Source of the DNA: Polynucleobacter sp. MG-27-Goln-C1
Lineage (GTDB): Bacteria; Pseudomonadota; Gammaproteobacteria; Burkholderiales; Burkholderiaceae
Reading direction: 5' to 3'
DNA length: 64,000 nt
NCBI RefSeq assembly: GCF_018881905.1
Contig: NZ_JACVPM010000002.1
Span: 248,001 to 312,000 of the forward strand
Position numbers and translations under genes: made by a program. Positions 20,893-29,922 of the stretch are shown piece after piece. The notes under the pieces were generated by a model, which was not told the origin of the DNA, did no database searches, and saw nothing but the letters and a program-made list of their open reading frames with translations. Each line of letters starts with the position of its first letter. The stretch's first letter is position 1.

Positions 20893-22794
20893 TTAAGAAA
20901 GCAAAAGCTGATTAATGCGTTTCACATAAGCCGCTGGATCATTCAACTGACCGCCCTCAGCCAGGAGAGCTTGATCAAATAAAACCTGGGCCCACTCATC
21001 AAAATGCTGATCATCTGATTTCAACTTCTGTAGTAAGGGATGCTCTGGATTGATCTCCAGGATAGGCTTGGTATCCGGCGCCTGTTGGCCCGCAGCTTTC
21101 AGCATGCGCAATAAATTTCCGGAGAGTTCATTCTCATCGGAAACTAAACATGCTGGAGAATCCGTCAGACGAAAAGTTACACGCACATCCTTAACCTTGT
21201 CTTCCAGCGCCGCTTTCATACGATCGAGTAAGCCCTTGAAATTCTTCTCAGTTTCTTCGTGCTCTTTCTTTTCTTTCTCATCGCTGAGGTTGCCAAGATC
21301 CAGCCCGCCCTTTGCCACCGAGGTCATTTGCTTGCCATCAAACTCGGTGAAGAAAGAAAGCATCCACTCATCCACTCGATCGGACAGTAATAAGACTTCA
21401 ACACCCTTCTTGCGGAAGATTTCTAAATGGGGGCTATTTTTAGCAGCATTAAAAGTATCACCAGTGACGTAGTAAATCTTGTCCTGACCTTCTTTCATAC
21501 GAGAAACATATTCAGTCAAGGAGATAGTTTGATCCGCAAAGTCGGTTTGCGTACTTGCAAAACGTAAGAGTTTTAAGATGCGCTCTTGATTTGCCTGATC
21601 CTCACCAATGCCCTCTTTAAGCACTTGTCCAAACTGAGTCCAGAAAGTGCGGTATTTTTCTTTCTTAGCCTCATCATCACTATTAGCCAAATCTTCCAAC
21701 ATGCTTAATACACGTTTAGTAGAACTTTCGCGAATGATTTTGACATCCCGCGATTCCTGCAAAATTTCACGAGAGACATTTAAAGGCAAGTCTGTCGAAT
21801 CAATCACGCCGGTAACAAAACGCAGATACATCGGCATTAATTGCTCAGCATCATCCATGATGAATACCCGCTTCACATATAACTTGATGCCACCGCGTTT
21901 ATTGCGATCCCATAAATCAAATGGGGCACGTGCCGGCACATATAACAGTTGCGTAAATTCACTACGCCCTTCAACTCGATTTAGCGAATAGCACAAGGGG
22001 TTTTCATAATCATGTGACAAGTGTTTATAAAAATCATCGTACTGCTCTTCGGTGATTTCAGACTTTGAGCGGGCCCATAAAGCGCTGGACTGATTAATGC
22101 TCTCGAGCCCATCCTTGATGACTTGCTCTTTTTTATCCGCATCCCACTCTTCTTTATTCATCTGAATAGGCAAAGAGATATGATCGGAATACTTGCGAAT
22201 AATTGACTTGAGTTTATGAGTGGAGAGGAAATCATCCTCACCTTCACGAAGATGCATCGTGATAGATGTCCCACGCTGCGGGCGATCAATGCTTTCTACC
22301 ATAAATTCGCCCGAGCCATCAGACTCCCAGCGAACACCATCAGCAGCTGGCAAGCCTGCTCGACGAGTCTCAACAGTAATGCGGTCAGCCACAATAAAGG
22401 CCGAATAGAAACCCACGCCAAACTGCCCAATTAGAGCAGCATCTTTTTGCTGGTCGCCTGAGAGCTTAGAGAAAAATTCTTTTGTGCCAGAGCGAGCGAT
22501 CGTACCCAAGTTGGAAATCACCTCTTCGCGGCTCATACCAATTCCATTATCAGAAATGGTGACTGTTTTAGCTGCTTTATCAAAGCTAACTTTGATCTTG
22601 AGCTCAGGATCATCGCCATACCAATCAGGATGCTCTATTCCCTCAAAGCGGAGCTTGTCTGAAGCATCAGATGCATTAGAGATCAACTCACGGAGAAAGA
22701 TTTCCTTGTTGGAATACAAGGAATGAATCATCAGTTGTAAAAGTTGCTTTACCTCGGCTTGAAAGCCTAAAGTTTCTTTGCTGGTTACAGTCAT
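20893..22794 (-). CDS. htpG: Molecular chaperone HtpG (Hsp90)
   Basis: A 633-aa bacterial Hsp90. The start at 22794 ([19 protein letters not shown]) has a GAGGGAAGAGGGAA ribosome site; a frame extension to 22821 is not needed. The GHKL ATP-binding domain is clear ([40 protein letters not shown]), then the middle domain with [18 protein letters not shown] and R-containing NVSREILQ, and a dimerisation tail. It is an ATP-dependent cytoplasmic chaperone. Length is normal. The promoter region was not resolved. Confidence 0.97.
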   Translation of the reverse strand: MTVTSKETLGFQAEVKQLLQLMIHSLYSNKEIFLRELISNASDASDKLRFEGIEHPDWYGDDPELKIKVSFDKAAKTVTISDNGIGMSREEVISNLGTIARSGTKEFFSKLSGDQQKDAALIGQFGVGFYSAFIVADRITVETRRAGLPAADGVRWESDGSGEFMVESIDRPQRGTSITMHLREGEDDFLSTHKLKSIIRKYSDHISLPIQMNKEEWDADKKEQVIKDGLESINQSSALWARSKSEITEEQYDDFYKHLSHDYENPLCYSLNRVEGRSEFTQLLYVPARAPFDLWDRNKRGGIKLYVKRVFIMDDAEQLMPMYLRFVTGVIDSTDLPLNVSREILQESRDVKIIRESSTKRVLSMLEDLANSDDEAKKEKYRTFWTQFGQVLKEGIGEDQANQERILKLLRFASTQTDFADQTISLTEYVSRMKEGQDKIYYVTGDTFNAAKNSPHLEIFRKKGVEVLLLSDRVDEWMLSFFTEFDGKQMTSVAKGGLDLGNLSDEKEKKEHEETEKNFKGLLDRMKAALEDKVKDVRVTFRLTDSPACLVSDENELSGNLLRMLKAAGQQAPDTKPILEINPEHPLLQKLKSDDQHFDEWAQVLFDQALLAEGGQLNDPAAYVKRINQLLLS

Positions 22795-22830
22795 GCGTAT
22801 TCCCTCTTCCCTCTTAATCAATGAACATAA

Positions 22831-22847
22831 CCCCCACTAATTGGGGG
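22831..22847. terminator. GC-rich hairpin downstream of the rhodanese gene/before htpG
   Basis: CCCCCA-ctaat-TGGGGG forms a 6-bp stem in the gap between htpG and the rhodanese gene, both on the minus strand. The bases after it on that strand (TTATGTT) are a poor U-tract, so it may be a terminator of the rhodanese gene or part of the htpG leader. Confidence 0.35.
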
Positions 22848-22884
22848 CTATTTAATGTATTTCAAGATCTATGTAGCCTGAAAT

Positions 22885-23295
22885 TTATCCTGGATGTGGC
22901 TTTGAATGCTTCTCAGCCATAGGCAATTCAGCCTTTTTCCAAGCGCTAAAACCACCCTCTAGATGGCAAACCTCGGGAACCCCCATCTTTTGGAGGGCTT
23001 CTGTTGCCAGAGCGGAGCGCCACGCGGATGCGCAATAGAGCACTAAGCGCTTACCTTCTCCAAAAACCGGCTTGTAATACGGGCTGTCCGGATCAACCCA
23101 AAACTCCAGCATGCCACGAGGCGCATGAATGGCATTTGGAATCATGCCATCACGCTCCAACTCCCTCACATCCCGAATATCCACGAAAACCGTATTTTGA
23201 TCATCTAGGAGTTTTTGCGCTTGCTCCAATGGAACGGTCTCAATTTGCGCCATCGCATTTGCAATTAATTCTTGATAGCCTAATTTCAATTTCAT
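22885..23295 (-). CDS. Rhodanese-like sulfurtransferase
   Basis: A 136-aa single rhodanese domain with an intact active site: VLYCASAWRSALA carries catalytic Cys (about 89) and the CxSxxRS loop typical of persulfide-forming enzymes; VFVDIRDVRELERDGMIPNAIHAPRGMLEF is the CDC25-like entry motif. The start at 23295 has AGGAG 8 bases before it (a TTG one codon earlier is unlikely). It is cytoplasmic, moving sulfane sulfur to an unknown acceptor. It is divergent from the antiporter gene. Confidence 0.9.
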   Translation of the reverse strand: MKLKLGYQELIANAMAQIETVPLEQAQKLLDDQNTVFVDIRDVRELERDGMIPNAIHAPRGMLEFWVDPDSPYYKPVFGEGKRLVLYCASAWRSALATEALQKMGVPEVCHLEGGFSAWKKAELPMAEKHSKPHPG

Positions 23296-23376
23296 CAAAA
23301 TCTCCTAAATTGCTAACACTTCTACTCTATTAGATTTATGCCTATTCTGGCAGGCTTGCCCTGCTAATATGTCTAC

Positions 23377-24639
23377 ATGAACTTTACCCCTACAGAGCTT
23401 GGTGCAAGCATTATTTTTGCCATCGCAGTGCTGCATACTTTTTGCACTGCGTATTTTGAAACGCTTGCCAAAAAATCTCCAAGGCATGCCGGTCTATGGC
23501 ACCTACTGGGTGAAGTAGAAATCGTCTTTGGATTTTGGGCGGCTATTCTGATTATTTTTATGTGGCTTGCAAATGATTTAGCCACAGCAAAAGAGTACGC
23601 CAACAAGCGGAACTTCACGGAGCCGCTATTTGTTTTTGCCATCATGGTCGTTGCGGGTAGCAAACCTATTTTGCATTTCGCAACCCAAATTCTTCACAAG
23701 CTGGGTCAGGCATTGCAATTGGTCTTGCGCACCAAGCAGGCTCCAACCCTATATTTCCTTACCCTCAGCATCACTCCCTTGCTGGGCTCCCTCATTACTG
23801 AGCCTGCGGCAATGACGCTGGCAGCATTCTTATTGCGAGACTTGGTCTATCGCCATAAATGTTCCACCCCACTTTTGTTTGGCACTCTAGGTGTGTTGTT
23901 CGTTAATATCTCGATTGGTGGCACGCTGACTAATTTCGCAGCGCCACCGGTGCTGATGGTGGCCTCAACATGGGGCTGGGATAGTGCATTCATGTTTGCT
24001 AACTTTGGCCTCGAGGCAACGATTGCTATATTTATCAATGCAACGATTGCAACACTGCTCTTTCATAAGCAACTCATTGAACCCACGAGCAAATCTGATC
24101 ACGTTCGCATTCCACTGACTATTACGGCGATTCATTTACTCTTTTTGCTGGGCATTGTGGTCTTCGCGCATGACCCAGTGATCTTCATGTGGCTCTTGCT
24201 ATTTTTTATTGGCTACACGACCGCCTATCCAAAACATCAAAGTCCGCTCATTTTGCGTGAAGCCTTACTGGTGGGATTCTTCTTGGGTGGATTGGTTGTC
24301 TTAGGCGCACTGCAAGGATGGTGGCTACAACCGATCCTGGAAACTATGAGCCCTACTGCGGTTTTCTATGGCAGCCTGGCCTTAACTGCGATTACCGACA
24401 ATGCGGCGCTGACGTATTTGGGATCACTGGTACAAGGTACTTCACCAGAATTCAAGCTAGCCTTGGTTGGCGGTGCAGTGGCAGGTGGCGGTTTAACCGT
24501 CATTGCCAACGCCCCTAACCCGGCTGGACTCGCTATTTTGCGCAGTTACTTCCCTAATGCAGCGGTTTCAGCAGGATTACTGTTTGTAGCCGCCATTCCA
24601 CCAACAATTGTTGCGATTCTGGCTCTACGTCTGCTCTAA
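23377..24639 (+). CDS. Putative Na+/H+ antiporter
   Basis: A 420-aa membrane protein with about eleven helices, resembling the putative Na+/H+ antiporter family PF07399 (from memory). Conserved-looking elements are TLSITPLLGSLITEPAAMTLAAFLL, SIGGTLTNFAAPPVLMVASTWGWD and the symmetrical late motif LALTAITDNAALTYLGSLV followed by VAGGGLTVIANAPNPAGLAILR; Asp/Asn in helix breaks fit an ion-exchange site as in the NhaD/ArsB superfamily. Its ion specificity is not established. It stands alone and 57 bp upstream of miaB. Confidence 0.8.
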   Translation: MNFTPTELGASIIFAIAVLHTFCTAYFETLAKKSPRHAGLWHLLGEVEIVFGFWAAILIIFMWLANDLATAKEYANKRNFTEPLFVFAIMVVAGSKPILHFATQILHKLGQALQLVLRTKQAPTLYFLTLSITPLLGSLITEPAAMTLAAFLLRDLVYRHKCSTPLLFGTLGVLFVNISIGGTLTNFAAPPVLMVASTWGWDSAFMFANFGLEATIAIFINATIATLLFHKQLIEPTSKSDHVRIPLTITAIHLLFLLGIVVFAHDPVIFMWLLLFFIGYTTAYPKHQSPLILREALLVGFFLGGLVVLGALQGWWLQPILETMSPTAVFYGSLALTAITDNAALTYLGSLVQGTSPEFKLALVGGAVAGGGLTVIANAPNPAGLAILRSYFPNAAVSAGLLFVAAIPPTIVAILALRLL

Positions 24640-24696
24640 ACGTCTTATCCCGTAAAATCTGAGCTTCGCCCCCAGCTATAAACCTGAGAACGGCAT

Positions 24697-26055
24697 ATGA
24701 AAAAGCTCTATATAAAAACCTTTGGCTGTCAAATGAACGAGTACGACTCGGGCAAGATGGCCGACCTCTTACATGCCGATGAAGGCATGGTCATGACTGA
24801 TACTCCCGAAGATGCAGATGTGGTTCTCTTGAACACCTGCTCGATTCGCGAAAAAGCTGAAGACAAAGTATTTTCTGACTTGGGACGTCTGCGCGAACTC
24901 AAGAAAACTAAGCCCAATTTATTGATTGGTGTTGGCGGCTGCGTTGCTAGCCAAGAAGGCCAACAAATTATCAGCAGAGCCCCCTACGTCGATGTTGTCT
25001 TCGGACCGCAAACTTTGCATCGCTTATCTGATCTCATTACACAACGTCGCGAGACCGGCAGACCTCAAGTAGATATCTCTTTCCCTGAAATAGAAAAGTT
25101 TGATCATCTTCCTGCCTCTCGTCAAACTCGTGGCTCAGCTTACGTCTCCATTATGGAAGGCTGCTCAAAGTATTGCAGCTACTGTGTGGTCCCTTACACT
25201 CGAGGCGAAGAAGTATCGCGCCCCTTTGATGATGTATTGACTGAAGTAGCTGGTCTTGCAGCCCAAGGCGTAAAAGAAATTGTCTTACTCGGTCAAAACG
25301 TGAATGCCTACCTTGGCAAGATGGGTGATACAGAAGAGATTGCAGACTTTGCATTGCTCATTGAATACATCGCCGAAATTCCGGGCGTAGAGAGAATTCG
25401 CTTTACTACTAGCCACCCAAAAGAATTTACACAGCGCCTAATTGATGTCTACGCAAAAGTTCCTAAGTTAGTAAGCCATTTGCACTTACCAGTGCAGCAT
25501 GCATCTGACTCTGTTTTATCCGCAATGAAACGGGGCTACACAGCCTTAGAATACAAGAGCATTATTCGTAAGATGCGCGCTGTGAGGCCCGACTTGACTC
25601 TCTCCAGTGACTTTATTGTGGGCTTTCCGGGCGAGACCGATGAAGACTTTGCAAAGTTACTCAAGATGGTTGAAGAGCTCAATTTTGATAACAGCTTTTG
25701 CTTTATCTTCAGTGCGCGTCCTGGCACCCCCGCAGCCAATCTGAGTGATGACACACCTTATGAGGTCAAACTCAAGCGTCTACAAACGCTGCTTGCTCTA
25801 GTGGAATCACAAGCAAATCAGATTAGCAAAAATATGTTGGGCAATATTGAACGGGTGCTTGTTGAAGGACTAGCAAAGGATGGCGTGAACTTGCAAGGTC
25901 GCGCTGCCAATAATCGCGTGATTCACTTTACTGCGCCAGATCAAGATATTGAATCGCTCATCGGCCAAATGGTAGATATCCGCATTACCGAAGTTCTGAA
26001 CTACACCCTTCGAGGTGATCTGATTAGTGAAGCCATCCTCACTCCCGCCCATTAA
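24697..26055 (+). CDS. miaB: tRNA-2-methylthio-N6-isopentenyladenosine methylthiotransferase
   Basis: A 452-aa radical-SAM enzyme that adds the methylthio group to i6A37 of tRNAs reading UNN codons. The UPF0004 domain has Cys in [24 protein letters not shown] and [11 protein letters not shown]; the radical-SAM cluster is [18 protein letters not shown]; a TRAM domain ends the protein (about 380-445). Both Fe-S clusters are therefore intact. It heads a miaB-ybeY-corC-lnt operon; ybeY begins 1 bp after its stop. The phoH (ybeZ) gene usual between miaB and ybeY is absent. Confidence 0.96.
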   Translation: MKKLYIKTFGCQMNEYDSGKMADLLHADEGMVMTDTPEDADVVLLNTCSIREKAEDKVFSDLGRLRELKKTKPNLLIGVGGCVASQEGQQIISRAPYVDVVFGPQTLHRLSDLITQRRETGRPQVDISFPEIEKFDHLPASRQTRGSAYVSIMEGCSKYCSYCVVPYTRGEEVSRPFDDVLTEVAGLAAQGVKEIVLLGQNVNAYLGKMGDTEEIADFALLIEYIAEIPGVERIRFTTSHPKEFTQRLIDVYAKVPKLVSHLHLPVQHASDSVLSAMKRGYTALEYKSIIRKMRAVRPDLTLSSDFIVGFPGETDEDFAKLLKMVEELNFDNSFCFIFSARPGTPAANLSDDTPYEVKLKRLQTLLALVESQANQISKNMLGNIERVLVEGLAKDGVNLQGRAANNRVIHFTAPDQDIESLIGQMVDIRITEVLNYTLRGDLISEAILTPAH

Positions 26056-26056
26056 G

Positions 26057-26533
26057 ATGACAGGCAAACAAGCTTCTTCCTCTAAATTAGAGATTGATAT
26101 TCAATTTGCTAGCGCCGCTATTGAAGATAAAGTGCTTGCCATTACGTCTTTAGCGGCAATTAAAAAATGGGTGAAATCAGCAGTTCAATTGAATGGACTC
26201 ATCACTCTGCGCTTTGTTAATGCAGCCGAAGGTAAAAAACTAAACTTTGCTTTTCGCAATAAAGACTATGCGACTAATGTGCTCACCTTTCCATACGAGC
26301 TCAGCAAAAAGACCATAGCTGCGGATATTATTTTTTGCCTTCCCGTAGTTCAAAAAGAAGCATCTGACCAAAGCAAAGCTGTTAAGGCTCATTTGGCTCA
26401 CCTGATTATTCATGGCTGCCTGCATGCCCAAGGGCTTGACCATGAGAACGATAAAGATGCAAAAAAGATGGAGAGCAAAGAAATCATTCTTCTTAAATCT
26501 TTAGGATTTACCAATCCCTACGCACCTATTTAA
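26057..26533 (+). CDS. ybeY: Endoribonuclease YbeY (rRNA maturation factor)
   Basis: A 158-aa zinc-dependent RNase for 16S rRNA 3'-end maturation and ribosome quality control. The metal motif is HLIIHGCLHAQGLDHEND, the H-x3-H-x5-H signature, and the RF..NKDYATNVLTFPYE block is conserved. The ATG at 26057 is chosen because it abuts the miaB stop; the frame extends further up inside miaB. The amino end is somewhat shorter and more Ser/Lys-rich than in enteric YbeY. It is part of the miaB-lnt operon. Confidence 0.93.
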   Translation: MTGKQASSSKLEIDIQFASAAIEDKVLAITSLAAIKKWVKSAVQLNGLITLRFVNAAEGKKLNFAFRNKDYATNVLTFPYELSKKTIAADIIFCLPVVQKEASDQSKAVKAHLAHLIIHGCLHAQGLDHENDKDAKKMESKEIILLKSLGFTNPYAPI

Positions 26534-26589
26534 AGCATCTTTAAGACTTCCTTCACTGAATTTACTGATTTCTGCGATATTCTTGCTAT

Positions 26590-27429
26590 ATGCCTGACCC
26601 CAATAAATCCCTTTTAGAGCGCTTGGCCGAATTTTTAACGCCGCAGCCAACTAGCCCAGCAGAGCGTCGCCAAGAACTGATTGATACCCTCAGAGAAGCC
26701 CAGACAGAAGGCTTAATTGATGCAGATGCCCTCTCCATGATTGAGGGCGTGTTCCAAGTGGGTCAATTGTGTGCTCGTGATATTTTGATTCCTAGAGCCC
26801 AGATTGACTGGATTGATATCAATCAACCCCTGTCAGAAATTATCAAAAGTGTGATTACTGCTGCTCACTCACGCTTTCCTGTATTTGAGGGTGGCCGTGA
26901 CAACGTCATTGGCACCTTACTAGCTAAAGATTTATTGCGCCACTCGACTGAAAAAGATTTTCAGGTACGTGATTGGCTCCGCCCCGCAGTATTTATTCCA
27001 GAATCTAAACGTTTAAGCGTTTTGCTGCGTGACTTCAAAGATAACCGCAATCACTTAGCGATTGTTGTAGATGAATACAGCGGCGTTGCAGGTGTAATTA
27101 CGATTGAAGACGTGCTAGAACAAATTGTTGGTGATATTGAAGACGAGCATGATATTGATGAAGAGGCAGATAACCTCATCTCTTTAGACAATGGTGATAT
27201 TCGGGTTAAAGGCATTACTGAGCTCGAGCAATTTAATGAGACGCTAGGCACCCAATTTCATGATGACGATATTGAAACAGTTGCGGGCTTAGTCATTCAG
27301 CATCTTGGACGAGTACCTAAGATGGGTGAGCTGATCGAGATCGACGGCATTGAATTTGAGATTCAGCGCGCTGATCCAAGACAGATTCATATCCTGCTGG
27401 CACGACAACTCCCGAAAAAATCTTCCTGA
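26590..27429 (+). CDS. corC: CorC/YbeX-type CBS-domain transporter-associated protein
   Basis: A 279-aa cytoplasmic protein with two CBS domains (about 70-185: ARDILIPRAQIDWIDI... and YSGVAGVITIEDVLEQIVGDIEDEHD) and a carboxy-terminal CorC_HlyC domain (about 195-275). It corresponds to E. coli YbeX/CorC, linked to Mg2+/Co2+ efflux and to ribosome metabolism. The acidic run EDEHDIDEEAD is characteristic. It lies between ybeY and lnt, the standard order, with an 8-bp gap to lnt. Confidence 0.93.
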   Translation: MPDPNKSLLERLAEFLTPQPTSPAERRQELIDTLREAQTEGLIDADALSMIEGVFQVGQLCARDILIPRAQIDWIDINQPLSEIIKSVITAAHSRFPVFEGGRDNVIGTLLAKDLLRHSTEKDFQVRDWLRPAVFIPESKRLSVLLRDFKDNRNHLAIVVDEYSGVAGVITIEDVLEQIVGDIEDEHDIDEEADNLISLDNGDIRVKGITELEQFNETLGTQFHDDDIETVAGLVIQHLGRVPKMGELIEIDGIEFEIQRADPRQIHILLARQLPKKSS

Positions 27430-27437
27430 GAATTACC

Positions 27438-28961
27438 TTGATTGATCAGCAATCGGCAAGACCAAGTAATGGCGTCAATTTATTGGCGCTATTTTTTCTG
27501 GGCGCATTGCTAGCTGCTGTTGCAGAACTACCCTATGGTGGCTGGATACAAATCCCGGTCTTGAGTTTGATTTGGTGGCGAATGAGTCAGCAATCCATTC
27601 TCTCGATTAAAAATCAATTTATTTCTGGAATGGTATTTGGCCTAGGTTACTTTGTTGTAGGTCTATGGTGGATCTACATTAGCCTGCATGACATAGGTGG
27701 AATGCATGCTGTAGTTTCTTGCTTAGCGGTATTTTTACTGGCTGCTGGCATGGCTTTATTTTTCTCTAGCGCCTCGCTGTCCCTTTGCCTACCTAGACGA
27801 AGATATCTAACAGGTCTAGTACTAGCTGCCTCCTGGGTGCTTATTGAATACCTACGTAGTGTGGTGCTAACGGGCTTTCCTTGGATGGGATTTGCTGAAG
27901 CACAATTCAATGGGCCCTTCGCACCAGTAGCACCATTCTTCGGCGGTCTAGCCTGCACTTTTTTAGTGGTGTGGATTTCTTGGGAGACTACGCAGCTAAG
28001 GAAAAATATTGTCTTTAGCTCTACCTGCATTATTTCCGCTGTCGCCCTTACGCAGCTTGCGAGCTTTTGGGTTTTCACAAAACCGATTGGCGAACCGCTA
28101 AGCGTTCGTTTAATTCAGGGAAATTTTGAGCAAAGCCTCAAATTCAATCCCAAGGCAATCGAAGAGCAATTTAGTTTTTATACCAATGCCATTGAGAGTC
28201 AATCATCCGATCTCATCATCACTCCAGAGACTGCTTATCCCTGGCCCCAGAACAATCTTCCTGCCGGCTTACTGGGATCGCTCCAACAGTTTTCCACGAA
28301 TACCTCGAGCAACATCTTGCTAGGTGTCATTGGTGAATCGCGTGACTCCACCGAAGTGCAATACACCAACCGTGCACTTGGACTTTCGCCCAATTCACCA
28401 AGCTATCAATATGACAAGTCTCACTTAGTGCCCTTTGGAGAATTTATTCCACCTGGATTTCATTGGTTTGTGAGCGCCTTCCAGGTGCCTATGAGCGACT
28501 TCGCCCGCGGCAAATTAGATCAAGCCCCTTTCAGTATTGTTCGCCCTGGTAAAGATGCGATTCAGGCCGCAATCACTATTTGCTATGAAGACGTCTTTGG
28601 CGGGGAGCTAGCCTCCCGAATTCATCACAGCAGTAAACCCGTCAACCTGTTGATCAATATGACTAATCTGGCCTGGTTTGGGGATTCCCAGGCGCCAGCG
28701 CAACAATTACGTCTATCGCAGCTGCGCTCCCTTGAGACTGGACTGCCAGCTCTACGCGCCACAAATACAGGTATTACGGCAGCGCTTGGGCCAGACGGCA
28801 AAGTGTTGTCTCAGTTAAGTGAATTTACCCAAGGCGTACTCAGCCTCAAGATTCAAGCCTACTCAGGCGCAACCCCTTATGTGATTTGGGGAAATGCGCC
28901 CATTTTGAGCCTTTCTTGCCTCTTGCTTATCTTGGGTCTTATTCGCCAAAAACGAATCTAA
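27438..28961 (+). CDS. lnt: Apolipoprotein N-acyltransferase
   Basis: A 507-aa inner-membrane enzyme for the third acylation of lipoproteins, needed for Lol-dependent sorting. About six to seven helices precede a nitrilase-like periplasmic domain with the catalytic triad Glu (ITPETAYPWP), Lys (YDKSHLVPFGEF) and Cys (ITICYEDVFG). Translation appears to start at a TTG at 27438, 8 bp after the corC stop; a later start would cut the first helix. It is the last gene of the miaB operon and would process the lipoproteins encoded in this window. Confidence 0.94.
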   Translation: MIDQQSARPSNGVNLLALFFLGALLAAVAELPYGGWIQIPVLSLIWWRMSQQSILSIKNQFISGMVFGLGYFVVGLWWIYISLHDIGGMHAVVSCLAVFLLAAGMALFFSSASLSLCLPRRRYLTGLVLAASWVLIEYLRSVVLTGFPWMGFAEAQFNGPFAPVAPFFGGLACTFLVVWISWETTQLRKNIVFSSTCIISAVALTQLASFWVFTKPIGEPLSVRLIQGNFEQSLKFNPKAIEEQFSFYTNAIESQSSDLIITPETAYPWPQNNLPAGLLGSLQQFSTNTSSNILLGVIGESRDSTEVQYTNRALGLSPNSPSYQYDKSHLVPFGEFIPPGFHWFVSAFQVPMSDFARGKLDQAPFSIVRPGKDAIQAAITICYEDVFGGELASRIHHSSKPVNLLINMTNLAWFGDSQAPAQQLRLSQLRSLETGLPALRATNTGITAALGPDGKVLSQLSEFTQGVLSLKIQAYSGATPYVIWGNAPILSLSCLLLILGLIRQKRI

Positions 28962-28982
28962 TCGCTATTTCATGGTTCGCTA

Positions 28983-29021
28983 GCTTAGCCATGTAAAATC
29001 AAAGGCTTAGCCAGGTAAATC
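28983..29021. repeat. Imperfect 17-bp direct repeat before glyQ
   Basis: GCTTAGCCATGTAAAATC (28983) and GCTTAGCCAGGTAAATC (29005) are tandem-like copies 22 bp apart; the second holds the glyQ ribosome site, the first a possible -10. Possibly a local duplication. Confidence 0.5.
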
Positions 29022-29906
29022 ATGCTTACTTTTCAGCAAATCATTCTCAAACTCCAAGATTACTGGGACCAACAAGGTTGCGCCCTATTGCAACCTATTG
29101 ACCTTGAGGTCGGTGCCGGTACATCTCATACAGCCACTTTCTTGAGGGCCATTGGCCCGGAACCATGGAAAGCCGCTTACGTCCAACCTTCGCGTAGACC
29201 AAAAGATGGTCGCTATGGAGAAAATCCGAACCGCTTACAGCATTACTACCAATACCAGGTGGTACTGAAGCCTGCGCCAGAAAACATTCTTGAGCTTTAC
29301 TTAGGCTCACTTGCTGCTTTAGGTCTCGATCTTCAAAAGAACGATGTGCGTTTTGTAGAGGACGACTGGGAAAACCCAACCTTGGGCGCATGGGGCTTGG
29401 GCTGGGAAGTCTGGCTTAACGGCATGGAAGTGACGCAGTTCACCTATTTCCAGCAAGTTGGCGGTATTGACTGCAAACCTGTTTTGGGAGAGATCACTTA
29501 CGGTATTGAGCGCTTGGCGATGTATATCCAAAATTGCTCTAACGTATACGACCTCGTTTGGGCAGATGGCATCTCGTATGGTGACGTGTATCACCAGAAT
29601 GAAGTCGAGCAGTCTTGCTACAACTTTGAGCACTCCAATACCGACTTATTGTTTGCAAACTTCACCAATTATGAAAGTGAAGCCAAGCGCTTGATGGAAG
29701 TGCCATTAGCTTTACCTGCTTATGAAATGGTACTCAAGGCTGGGCATACCTTTAACTTACTAGATGCCCGTGGCGCCATCTCAGTTACTGAGCGTGCGGC
29801 CTATATTGGACGCATCCGCAATCTATCTCGCGCAGTAGCACAGGCTTACTTTGAGTCTCGTGAGAAGTTGGGATTCCCGATGTGCCAACGTCAATCTAAA
29901 GCCTAA
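29022..29906 (+). CDS. glyQ: Glycine--tRNA ligase alpha subunit
   Basis: A 294-aa catalytic subunit of the bacterial heterotetrameric (alpha2beta2) glycyl-tRNA synthetase. Signatures are [47 protein letters not shown] and [22 protein letters not shown], which hold class II motifs, plus [22 protein letters not shown] at the end. Length is standard. glyS begins 16 bp downstream. Confidence 0.97.
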   Translation: MLTFQQIILKLQDYWDQQGCALLQPIDLEVGAGTSHTATFLRAIGPEPWKAAYVQPSRRPKDGRYGENPNRLQHYYQYQVVLKPAPENILELYLGSLAALGLDLQKNDVRFVEDDWENPTLGAWGLGWEVWLNGMEVTQFTYFQQVGGIDCKPVLGEITYGIERLAMYIQNCSNVYDLVWADGISYGDVYHQNEVEQSCYNFEHSNTDLLFANFTNYESEAKRLMEVPLALPAYEMVLKAGHTFNLLDARGAISVTERAAYIGRIRNLSRAVAQAYFESREKLGFPMCQRQSKA

Positions 29907-29922
29907 GTAGCTCGATCCAATT

